From Anaeramoeba flamelloides (taxonomy: Eukaryota > Metamonada > Anaeramoebidae): DNA of 64,000 bases. The notes beneath the pieces are model-generated. The model was not told the DNA's origin. It did not search any database and saw only the letters and a list, made by a program, of their open reading frames with translations. How positions within the stretch are numbered: position 1 is the first letter of the stretch; each line of letters begins with the position of its first letter. The position numbers and the translations under genes were made by a program. The stretch is from assembly GCA_027625915.1 (NCBI GenBank), contig JANTQA010000023.1, positions 12,586,001 through 12,650,000 on the forward strand. The letters run 5' to 3'. This document shows positions 10,523 to 20,892 of the stretch, piece by piece.

Positions 10523-12637
10523 AATTATTGGATATTTTAAAATTATAAAATTCTGAAGATAATAAAATTGGATTTTTAATTGAGTAAATATTCTAATATA
10601 TTATTTTTTTGAAAAAAAAAACTAAAGTTTTTATGATTAAAAAAAAAATTTTTTTTTTTTTCATTGTAAAAAAATTTACAAATTTAAAATTGAATTGAAA
10701 AAAACTTTTATATAAAAAAATTTTTTTTTTGAAAAAAATCATTTTAATAGGAAACTCTAGAAAAAAATTTTTTGAATTTTTTTAGCATTTTTTTTATATT
10801 TTTCTAGTGATTAAACTATCAAAAATTTGAAAAAATGAATATTTAGATAAAATAAGATGAGGTCTAATAATTTTTTTTTCAAAATATTGGTTCGGTGAAT
10901 TTTTTTTCTGATAAATTAGAAAAAAATGAAATTTTACTAGAGTTTCACAATTAAAAAAAGAAATTTTTTTTAAACATTGTTTTTCAGTTAAAATAAAAAT
11001 AAAAATAATTTTTTTGAGATGTTTAAAAAAAACATTTTTTTTTCAAAGTTCCCAATTTTTAGTAGTTTAAAAAATATTTTGAAAAAAATTTTTTATATAC
11101 ATTTTTTAAAATTTTCAATTTTGAAAAAAGTCAAAAACACCCATTTTAAATACTAAATATTTTCGAAACCTCTAACCCTCATAAAGTTTAAATTTAAAAA
11201 CTTCACAAAAAAATAATAATAAAAAATTTTTGAAAAAAAATTTTTGTCTATATCAAATTATTTTTTATATTTCATTTTATCAACTAATATTCACAGTAAC
11301 TTATGTATTTTTATAATTAACTTTGATAAAAGTGAAAAAAAAAATTTCAAAATTAAAAATTTTATGACTATTGTAGTTTAAAATATATTATAAATATAAT
11401 ATTTGAGTAAATTAAAATTGGGAAAATCAAAAGAGTAGTAAAAAAATTTTCAAAAAAAATTTTTTTTTTTTAAACCTTCATTTTTTCAAATTTTTTCACT
11501 AAAATCATATTTTTGATTGAAAATTACCCTAGTAAGATGATCTTTAAAACACCAAAAAAAAATTATTTTTGTGTTAAAATGTACCTTTTTTAGAAATGAA
11601 AAATTCAAAATTTCAAAAAAAAATTTTTTTGACAAAAAATCGAAAATTGAGAATAACTTCTAAACTAGAGGAGATAAAGAGATCTAAACTTTAAAAATCA
11701 ATTTTTCAGATTATTTGGATTTTTGAACGATGAGTAATTCGCCCAGAGATCCAATATTTATAAATTCAATTTTTTTCAATTTATACTTGTGTCATGTAAT
11801 TGAAAAAATGACATGAAAACAAAATAAAAAACTAATACATTGAAAAATGATTTTCATATTTTTCAAAAATCAAAATTATTTCCAAATTTCAATGAAATAG
11901 TAGTATTTTGATTTTTTCGTTGTTTTAACTGAGTGGAAAATTTTGGAATTTCCGTTTAGATTAATTAGAAGAGAATCAATAAATACTTAGCCCAACTTGT
12001 ATATAATATAACACCAAAAATATTAATATCCAGATTTCATGTTAAAAAGAATAGATAAACACTAATCTTGATTATGAATATTTATTAACAATTCCTCAAC
12101 AAAAAATTCAAGTTAGTAACCTAATTTAAATGATTTGAAATTATTTTGATTTTTTTAGGAAAAAAGTTAAAATGAATAAAAAAAAACACTTTTTTATTCG
12201 GACACACAAGAGGGGCTAATAACTCCTCCCTTAAATAATAATAAAAAAAAAAAAAACACTTTTTTTGATTTTTTAATATTTATTAAAGATTCAAAAAAAA
12301 CTTGATTTCGCTATATTTTAATTGATTATTTGAAAATTTGTCAAGAATACTCTCTGAAATCCTTTTTCCATTCAAAGGAAAAAGAAAATATAAAGATATT
12401 ATTTTTAAATACATTTTTCTCCCAAAAAAAAAATAAAAAAAGTTTTACAATTTACAATCACCAAATATCTTTTATTGGATTTTTTTCACTCAAAACATTT
12501 TTATGACCTTTGCTCTAGTATTGTTTGATACTATAGAAATCTATACACATCGATTGAAAATTTGAAAATAAATAAATTAATTTTTTTTTATTTTTCAGTC
12601 ACAATAAACCTCAACGAGGTAATTTCTAAAAAAAAAA

Positions 12638-14338
12638 TTAAAGAAAAATTGAAATTAAAATAAAAAAGGAAAAAAGATAAATTGCATTTTGGTGGATGAC
12701 ATTTGTTGATGAAAATCTGATAACAATTGTCTCGTTTGAAATAAATGGCGCTGGAGAAACAGTAGGTGCTGTTGAAGGTGCTGTTGAAGGTGACGGCGAT
12801 GGTGATGAAGATGGTGATGAAGATGGTGTAGGTGTTGGGTCTGGTGGCAAAGGCGCAGGATCAGGGTCGTCAAGCACGGAAATGCCGAACAAGGAAAGCT
12901 TTAAATTGCTTAGCAGCGGTGTAAAAGTTTCATGATTATTGATAATTTTCACTTTCCATAACCCGTCTGAACGCTCCCCAAAAAAAAAGCGTGTTGTAAA
13001 GGGGTAATTGTCAAAGCTATGAGAGTTTTCCAGATTGTAGGAAGTCAAAGAGATATCCTGTTTATACGGGCTTTGGAGAATAATCTGGATCAAACTGATT
13101 GCTGCATGTGTTAATGAAATTTCAATTTGCGCTTGGAAAACAGTTAGCAGCGAATTTGTTACATTAAAGCAAACCTCTGTTGTGTTGCTGTAATGGATTT
13201 GTTTCTGATCAAAGGATTTTTCCAAAGATACGCTTTTTTCTTCCTTTGGAAATGAATTCCAATTTTTGGCAGTGTCTACAAAGATCTGAGCGTCTGGAAC
13301 GCCAAAGCCATAATAAGACGACCATTTTAAGTTTTTCCCATTGTAGGTAAACGGGTACTTTTTCAATTTATCATATCTTGCTGATTTGACAAGCAAATAT
13401 TGAACGTCCAACCAATTTAGGTTTGGGTTCGCCTCAAAAACAAGTGCGACAATACCAGCAATATCTGAAGTGGCACTTTCTTGATTGTAGGTGGAAGTAC
13501 AAGCTTGATCGTGGTTCACATCGACACCTGGGCTGGGAATTTTCCTGTTATTAGATCCAACAACCCCTGCGACTAGAATATTCTTCAGATCAATTGAAGG
13601 ACGTAATTGTGATGTACCCTCGCAGCTAATTGGCACAACAACAATGACCTGCCGGATTTTGGCAATCGGAAGCTGGTTGGCATAAAACTGTATTCCAGAA
13701 AAGGAAACAAAAATTGTCCCTCTTCCATTTCTTCCAAATTGTGTTGCATTGCTAATTGCCTCTTGAATTAGTTTGAAAGGTTTGATATAATATATAGTTT
13801 GGTCACTATTCTCAGGCATGAGACTCAAAATTGAGATACTTGTGTTGCTCCGATCAAATGTGCTATTGTCCCAAATCGCTTCTGCAATCAAACTCTCATT
13901 TGCGATCTTTCCAAATCTTCGCACTTTCCGAACAACAAATTTGGAATTATAGGCAATCCCAAGTATACACTCTCCATTTTTGGCACTTGCTACATTGCCC
14001 ACAAGATCGATACACGAGTAACCTTCACGGAAGTTAACATAGGGATCACTTGAATTTTCGCCTGGTAAGTAATTATAGGAATGTTGAAAAAGCATATTAC
14101 CATCTGTTTCATTATGGTGATAAATTCCATACCCAACAAACTTTGAAACAACACCTTCTCCACTTAAACTTTCATTCACCAACACTCCATAAATATTATG
14201 ATCTAAGCCTTCGATTAAATCATCTCCTCCATAATTTTTAATGTAATATTGAATTTCCAAATATTGTTCGTTAAAAGTTTCGCAAACAATAAACTGTAAA
14301 AAGAAGAAAAAGAAGGCAACTTTTATGAAAAGGGCCAT
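12638..14338 (-). CDS. Kexin/furin-like secreted pseudoprotease with P domain
   Basis: 566 residues, intronless, ATG 14338 to TAA. Order: signal peptide 1-20; subtilisin-like S8B domain ~40-360; P domain ~370-485; Pro/Ser/Thr linker 491-532; hydrophobic C-terminus 551-566 (GPI signal or short anchor). Kexin relationship is clear from FEANPNLNWLDVQYL (301-315), YGFGVPDA (343-350), a GIAYNSK block (127-133) and the P-domain core (TTRFFFGERSDGLWKVKI). Active kexins process secretory precursors at dibasic sites. Here the Asp position is Asn55, HGTRC is EGYSC (His to Glu105), the oxyanion Asn is Ile216, and the Ser of GTSAAAP is Glu287. The frame is unbroken and carries many N-glycosylation sequons, so it looks maintained as a non-catalytic secreted or surface protein. 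The position matches are my hand alignment. Confidence 0.85.
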   Translation of the reverse strand: MALFIKVAFFFFFLQFIVCETFNEQYLEIQYYIKNYGGDDLIEGLDHNIYGVLVNESLSGEGVVSKFVGYGIYHHNETDGNMLFQHSYNYLPGENSSDPYVNFREGYSCIDLVGNVASAKNGECILGIAYNSKFVVRKVRRFGKIANESLIAEAIWDNSTFDRSNTSISILSLMPENSDQTIYYIKPFKLIQEAISNATQFGRNGRGTIFVSFSGIQFYANQLPIAKIRQVIVVVPISCEGTSQLRPSIDLKNILVAGVVGSNNRKIPSPGVDVNHDQACTSTYNQESATSDIAGIVALVFEANPNLNWLDVQYLLVKSARYDKLKKYPFTYNGKNLKWSSYYGFGVPDAQIFVDTAKNWNSFPKEEKSVSLEKSFDQKQIHYSNTTEVCFNVTNSLLTVFQAQIEISLTHAAISLIQIILQSPYKQDISLTSYNLENSHSFDNYPFTTRFFFGERSDGLWKVKIINNHETFTPLLSNLKLSLFGISVLDDPDPAPLPPDPTPTPSSSPSSSPSPSPSTAPSTAPTVSPAPFISNETIVIRFSSTNVIHQNAIYLFSFFILISIFL

Positions 14339-14857
14339 ACACAAACCAATCAACAAAAGTCAAATTTAGTAGGTTCTTGAGAAAAATTCCACAAATTCGA
14401 AATAGGAGAAAAATGAGAAAAATGAATCAGTCAACTAAATTTACAAAATTTTCAAAGATTTTTGTGGAATTGTTTTTTGGATTTTTTTTTTATGCTTGCT
14501 TTCAAGTAAGAATCTTATTGAAATATGTTTTCTTCAAATTTTTAAAATTTATAGATCTTGATTTTACTCTTGAAAAATCAAAAAAATATAAAAACAAATC
14601 AATAAAAAAATTTGATCGAATCTTGAAATAAAAAAAATAAAACATAAATCTGAGTACAATAAAAAATCAAAATTACTTTTAATGTTATTTACCTATGTGA
14701 CTTATTCTTTTTATAAAAATAAGATCCATTTTTCTCATTTTTGAAAAAGTTTAAAATCCAAATTGTCTCTTTTATAAATGGAGGGGAGTATAACAATCTA
14801 TTTTTTCAAGAAAAAATTAATAGAATAAGACTTTTTAAACTTAAAAAACAATTATAT

Positions 14858-14925
14858 TACAGTACATTCTACTTTTAACAAATTTAAGGCAAAAAAATAT
14901 TTCATATTAAAGCGGATTTTTCGAA
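14858..14925. mobile_element. MITE family A fragment
   Basis: Left end TACAGTACATTCTACTTTTA followed by one AATTTAAGGC iteron and a decayed arm; no right end found. Confidence 0.5.
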
Positions 14926-14946
14926 ATCTTTTTTTGACTATTTTAT

Positions 14947-15114
14947 TACTGGTATTTCAATGACAAACGGGAAAAAATTTTCACTTCCTTTTTACTTATT
15001 TTTCTTTTTTAAATAGACTTCTCAAAGAAGTAAGATGCAACTTGTGGCTCAATATAAAAGAAAAATCAAGAAAAGAAGTGAAAATTTTTCCCATTTACAA
15101 TTCAAATACCAGTA
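14947..15114. mobile_element. MITE family B, copy 2
   Basis: 168-bp palindrome with TACTGGTATTTCAATG at the left and the complement of TACTGGTATTTGAATT at the right, followed by a shared GGGAAAAAxTTTTCACT block. TA at both ends. Confidence 0.85.
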
Positions 15115-15264
15115 TTGCGAAGAGTTTTTTTTTGAGTTTCATCTAGTTATCTTGGATATCTTTCTTTTCCAAAATTCAAAAGAATAGAGAAAAACCATAG
15201 ATTTAACAAAACCCATTTCAATTATGGAATAGGAAGAAAAAAGTTATTGAATTTCGTATTCAAA

Positions 15265-15430
15265 CCCAGTAAGTTCCACTTTTAAAGGATAAATTTTAAA
15301 CCAAATTTAAGGCATAAGAAAAATCTCTCATTAAGGAATAAAATTCGAAAGCTAGTAAAAATAATTTATATTATAATTTATATTTACGATACAAATTAAA
15401 ATTCGTAATCCTTTAAGTTAAAAATTCGAA
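15265..15430. mobile_element. MITE family A, degraded copy
   Basis: CAGTAAGTTCCACTTTTAAA and altered AAGGCAT/AAGGAAT iterons identify the left arm. The right arm is barely recognisable and the end is uncertain. Confidence 0.45.
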
Positions 15431-17469
15431 AATACAAGAAAACTCAATTTAATTCCAATTATTTCTGAATGTTGCATCTATCTTAGACCCTCTTTGATTT
15501 GGAAACCTTGAATTTAGCCAATTCAATATTCTCTCTTTAAAAGTTTAGATGAATTTCATCAAACACCTAACAATAAAGACTAATTTCAAAAAATAGGACT
15601 TTTACTAGCTACTTATATAGATAATAATGGAATAAATAAAAACTCAAATCAATTTTTTATTCTATGTTTAAAATTGAAGATTAAGATTTAATAGAAAATA
15701 TTGATTATTTTTTATCAATACATTATTTATCACAAAATAAAAAATTAATATTTTCCAAAAAATTAAAAGAAATAAATATTAAATAACTACAATATTTTAC
15801 CTTTTTTGAAAATTTTAATTCTTAATACCATATTAAATAAAAAAAAATTTTTTTCTTCATTTAATGTTGGGGTTTATCAACCATTTCTTAATCGAAATAA
15901 TTAAACATCCAGCAAAACACACACTTGATTTTCAGATGATTTGATTTTAAATAAGGGAATAACTGATCCAGAAATTGATATAAAATAAATAATAATTGAT
16001 TAAATGTCCTTAATATAAAAAAAGAACCATTTTTACTGATTAATATTTTTAAAAATTTAGCTTATAACTCAATTTAATTAACCACAATGATAAATTTTTT
16101 AGAATCAAAACACTCAACTTTTGAATATCGAAAATATTTATAGAAATTACTGTGCACTTTTTTATTTTTTTTTGAAAAATTGAGGTTGAGAAAATTTTGA
16201 AATCAAAGAATAAGTTACATTATTAAATAAGAATATTATTCCAGAGAGTTTATCTTTTTTAAATAACATTTTTTTTTTAATTTTATTATTTAAAACTAAA
16301 TAAAAAAACATTTGAAGACCAAATTAGTCCCTTTTGTGAAAATAAAAATTCCCATAATTTGGAATTTGTTTTAGTAAATGAGTTGAAACAAGAGATTGTA
16401 TATAAAAATGTACAAATTTTAAAGTTTGAATTCAATCATTTTGGCAAAAAATTTTTTCAAGAAAAAGTTAAATGGGAACATGATTTATTTTCTTTTTTTC
16501 ATTTAGTTTTTTTAATTTTTTTGATGGAATATATTTGTTCAGTTTTCCATTTTTACTGTTTTTTGGGTCGTGGGGGCATATTATCCAGATTTTGGAATAT
16601 ATCTTAATATTGAAAAAACTTTAAAATCAAACTCAATTAATACAAATAAAATATTTAGGAATTTGATTTGAAAAAGGAAAATATTTTTAAAATAAAACTG
16701 CAAAAAATCAATTATAATTTTTCGATTATCAAAAAAAATTTTAACCAACAAAAATTATCTAATAGAGTAAAATTACAATATTTTAAATCTATATATCTTC
16801 AACAACTATTTTTTAGACTATTGGTTTTTCATATAACCCAAAAATTGATAAAAACAATAGATGTTTGGATTAAGTAAAAAATTTCAAATACTTTGAAAAT
16901 CAATATATATTCTCCAAAAATTAGTTATTCAAATTGAAGTAAAAATAGACCAAGATAGAATTTCAATTTAGAAAAGGAGATTCAAACTTAAAAAGAAGTT
17001 AGAAATTCTGGGTTTTGGATTTAAGGTATTTCTATAAAAAGTGACGAGAATTTATTTTAATATATATATTTATTAATAAATCTTTATAAAGGTATTTAAA
17101 TAATCAAAATCATTAGACACCATTTATTAGTTCGTATTTTAAATTCATTTTTTTTTTCTTAGTAATATGTAGAATTAAGAAAAGATATTGAAGTTTCTGA
17201 TCTTGATTGTATCTGTTATTTTTTAGGAGTTATAATTGGTGTTAAATTATACTCTTTTTGATTAAAAAAATCGTTTTCATTACTTGGGTAATCTCAACAA
17301 ATTATCCAATAGAATTGAAAACATATAACCACATATGAATGTAAAAAAAATATATATTATTACCTATCTTATCTCCTGTTTTTTATTTAAATTGATCGTG
17401 CATTGTTTTCACTGAAAAATGCCCTTTTTTTTGTTTTTATTTCATTTTTTAGAAATATTTCTTTTAATA

Positions 17470-17671
17470 TACAGTCAGTTTCACTTTTAAGACACAAACT
17501 TTCAACGAAATTTAAGGCACAAAAAAATCTCAAATTAAAGCACATTTTTTGGTAATTGTTTTTTTTACAATTTATTTTACTAGAATTTGAATTTTGTACC
17601 CGAATTTGAGATTTTTTTTTGTGCCTTAAATTTCGTAGAAAGTTTGTGTCTTAAAAGTGAAACTGACTGTA
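17470..17671. mobile_element. MITE family A, copy 5
   Basis: 202-bp palindrome with intact TIRs (TACAGTCAGTTTCACTTTTA) and iterons on both arms; some iterons altered (AAGACACAAA, AAAGCACATT). Confidence 0.9.
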
Positions 17672-17812
17672 TTTTGAAATAAATACCTAGGCCATTGATT
17701 CAATCAGTATCAAATTAAACTTAATTTGGCATTGTAAATTAATGAATAGCTCACTAACAAATATGATTTTTTTATGAAATGTAAAAAAAATGCCTCAATT
17801 TTTTGGAAATAA

Positions 17813-18346
17813 TAAACTCTTTTTCACTCAAAGTGGCCCAGTTTTATTGAAGAAATAGAACACATTCTATGAGTTTAATTCATTATTCTTCTCAAACTAA
17901 ATTTTCAATTTTTTGATCAAAATCATTTTTTTCTCATTTTTTAAAAGTTTTTTTTTTGTATTTTGCTTTTTACTTTTTTTTAAAAAATTCAATTTTAAAA
18001 AAAAAATGTTTGAAGATCCAAATTAACATTAAAAAAAGTTAGGCTTGACATACTCTTTTAAATTTCACATATTTACTAGTAAAAATTTATTATTGTCAAC
18101 AATTTTAATTTCCTAAATAAATTGTGAAATTTTGCAGAAGACGTTCCAATGGGAAAGAAAAAAATTTTTAAGATTTTTTTTTTTTTGGAAATTACTGATT
18201 TGTTCAGGGTTTTCTTATATGATCATCTTCTCGAATATGTATTTTATCATATCTGGTATTTCTAAACAATCTTTGATTGGTGGATTCTTAAAAATAAAGT
18301 GATTTTTTCATTTTTGACTGGGCCGCTTTCAGTGAAATGGAGTTTA
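17813..18346. mobile_element. TIR element family F, copy 1
   Basis: 534 bp bounded by TAAACTCTTTTTCACTCAAA and its diverged complement. The same element lies in opposite orientation at 38459-39024. No coding capacity. A family A copy begins only 3 bp after its right end. Confidence 0.75.
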
Positions 18347-18348
18347 TA

Positions 18349-18547
18349 TACAGTCAGTTCCACTTTTAAGGCACAAACTTTCAACGAAATTTAAGACACA
18401 ATACAATCTCAAATTAAGGCACAAAATTCAGATTCTAGTAAAATAAATTGTAAAAAAAAAAAATTCCAAATTTTGTACCTTAATTTGAGATTCTTTTGTG
18501 ACTTAATTTGTTTCAAGGTTTGTGTTGTAAAAGTGGAACTGACTGTA
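18349..18547. mobile_element. MITE family A, copy 6
   Basis: 199-bp palindrome, TIR TACAGTCAGTTCCACTTTTA at both ends, three iterons on the left and decayed ones on the right. It abuts the family F element. Confidence 0.9.
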
Positions 18548-18999
18548 AGTTACATAATTATTTTTTTAGATTAAGGTTTGAGAGTAAAAAAAAAAAAAGT
18601 TTGTGTAATTTAAATGACCAATCTTTTTTTGTAACTGATGGTTTTTTTTGTACCTTGACTTGATTATTTTTTGTCTTCTCAAGATGTGAAAAAACTCAAA
18701 ATATTAAGACTCTGTTGTTACACATGTTATTGTGATCTTATAGTGTACTGTTATTTTCCAATTAATAAATGAAAATTTTTATTGCAATTTCCAAAATGAA
18801 AAACACTTTTAAATGTAACAATCAAATTAGAAGAGTAAAAATTTTGTCTTTGAGTTTACAAAGGATTTTATTTTAAATATCTAAAAATATCATTTCTAAA
18901 CGATTAGTTAAATATTTTAGTGGTTTTCAACTTTATAACTAGAAAAATATTTTGTGAATGTGAACTAAAAATTTTCATTTTTACATTGAAAAATAATAG
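18548..18999. other. Intergenic AT-rich spacer
   Basis: Sequence between two elements; nothing recognised. Confidence 0.4.
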
Positions 19000-19495
19000 T
19001 ATAGTAGGGAAAAAAATACCGGACATGAAAAAAATCCCGGACAAGATTTTTAATTGTGAATATAAGTAAAATTTTTGTCTAATTTCATTTATTTACAATC
19101 AAATTCCTTTTTTTAAGAATCGAAATTTTTCAATTAATACTCACCCACTTATTAGAATGATGATTAATGAAATCACACTTGTTCAAAACACCATTCAATC
19201 AATCAAAAAACCAGAAGAAAAATTATCATTTTCCAAAATCTTTGTAAACCTCAATAAAACTCGATTGTTTTTCAAAAAAAGTTGATCAACATTAGGCTAT
19301 CAAACAATTACCCAAGTATTCTAGAGACACCTTACTTTGATGAACTTTAGGTAGGTTTATTACTAATCTCATAAAAAAATTGGTTATTTATAATAAGGAT
19401 TTCATTGAAATTAGACAAAAATTTTACTTATATTCACAATTAAAAATCTTGTCCGGGATTTTTTTCATGTCCGGTATTTTTTTCACTGCTCTATA
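19000..19495. mobile_element. Long-TIR element, family D
   Basis: 496 bp with nearly identical inverted arms of about 90-110 bp. Each arm has ATACCGGACATG, then TCCCGGACAAGATTTTTAAT and a longer AT part. Outer bases TATAG suggest TA insertion. The centre of about 290 bp is non-coding; the ORF near 19380-19682 starts in the right arm and is fortuitous. Only copy seen. Confidence 0.85.
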
Positions 19496-20041
19496 CCAAA
19501 AGTATTTTGAATTAAATTCAAGATTATTTAAGTGGGATATCTCCTTTCTGTGCCGAAAAGGCCCATTCTGTATATCTCCCTTATTTCAAATAACAAAAAA
19601 GTGGTCAAATCCTAATTCTGGAGTTATTTACAGTAATCAAAAAAACCCTGTTTCACTCGCATTAAATCTATGTCTCAAATAAAAATCTTACTTTTTTTTT
19701 CTTCTTGTTCTAAAGTAAGATCTTATGAAGTGTCCATAGTATACACAAGGCCAACAAAATTTTGTATCAAATCTACTTGATATTTTTAGTAAATTTTAAA
19801 TTCGGAATGCTTTTTTTCATGTAATTTTTTCGAAATTATTTAACTTTTTAGAATTTGTTATTTTTTTGATTTTTTTGAGAGAATAAAAATTTTTTTCACA
19901 AATTACTTACCATTTTTTGAAATAAATTAACGAATTCGATCCTTCATTTTTCAAATTTCTTTTTTTGATAATAGAACTCTGAGTAAGCAGTATCATATTT
20001 ATTTAGGGTTTGTTGTCAGTTTCTTTGATTGATTTTATGTA
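19496..20041. other. Intergenic AT-rich spacer
   Basis: No supported gene or repeat. Confidence 0.4.
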
Positions 20042-20212
20042 TACTGGTATTTGAATTCTAAATAGGAAAAAATTTTCACTCAATTTTCAATATTTTTTTT
20101 TTCGAATATTGATCCCAAATTACAACCTACTTCTTTGAGAAACTCTTTTTATTAAAGACAAATATGGAAAATAGAACAAATTTCTTTCCCAGATATAATT
20201 CAAATATCATTA
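20042..20212. mobile_element. MITE family B, copy 3 (diverged right arm)
   Basis: Left end TACTGGTATTTGAATT with the GGAAAAAATTTTCACT block; right arm recognisable but altered. About 171 bp. Confidence 0.7.
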
Positions 20213-20892
20213 AGTCTTTAAAAAGCAGAACTTCTATTTTATTCTGAAATGTAGGTTAAACACGACTACATGAGCTATTTCAGCTAACCGTAATAACTCT
20301 GGTGTCCAAAATTAAAGATTCCAAAATGTTATTCAAGAACAAAGAATCTTGATGGCTGCAAAATCCTTTTTTCAAATTTCGATCGAACTTTGAATTATAT
20401 TTGCAAAAAAACCATTTTTTTGTTGATCGTTTTGTGATCCCAAAGTGGTTTTGACAAACAAATAATTCTGAAAAAGTTTTTGAAAAAAATCTAAAAATTG
20501 TAAAAAAATTGGGTCTATAATCATACAATCTCAAAAAACCTTGCTTAATTTTTTATATATTCACCAAATAATCTTTGAAATCGAGTTCTAGTTCTTTCTG
20601 TTTTGTGACTAAGAAGTTATTTCAGAAATCTTTTAATTTGCAAGAATGAAAAGGGAAAAGAAAAAATCCTGAAAACAAATGTAAACTTATGAAAAAAAAA
20701 ACAACACCAAGACATTGCTTGATATTTTGGGTTTGTTCAAATCATTCCAAAATTCAAAAAAAATTTGAAAATATCAAATAATCACATTTTTTTTTTTATT
20801 TCCAAATGTAAACTTGCCAAGCCAATCCAAAAAATAAAAAAGAAAGATAAACCAATTTATAAGCTGATTAAGAAATTATCAACTATTTAGTA
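20213..20892. other. Upstream flank of the C2-TerD gene
   Basis: AT-rich sequence that should hold the promoter and perhaps a first exon of the next gene; no start codon for it could be fixed. Confidence 0.4.

Larger units (their letters stand above)
9662..12637. other. Gene-free, extremely A/T-rich region
   Basis: No gene seen. About 9950-10110 holds an imperfect inverted pair (ATTGCCCAAAAT facing ATTTTGGGCAAT), 10181-10219 a short hairpin, 10450-10520 a tRNA-like sequence, and about 10590-11650 alternating A and T runs. Sequence near 9917-10010 resembles the complement of 11650-11750, so the whole block could be one old element with degraded inverted ends; this is tentative. Confidence 0.5.
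14339..17469. other. Intergenic AT-rich region
   Basis: Upstream flank of the kexin-like gene. It contains two degraded family A fragments and one family B element (listed separately). ORFs at 14377-14631, 16359-16607 and 16668-16877 are Lys/Phe/Asn-rich and unsupported. Confidence 0.5.

Noticed and set aside
14377-14631. 84-residue Lys/Phe-rich ORF upstream of the kexin-like gene
   Set aside because: Composition matches the non-coding background; no domain.
19380-19682. 100-residue + strand ORF
   Set aside because: Begins inside the right terminal repeat of family D and has no coding signature.
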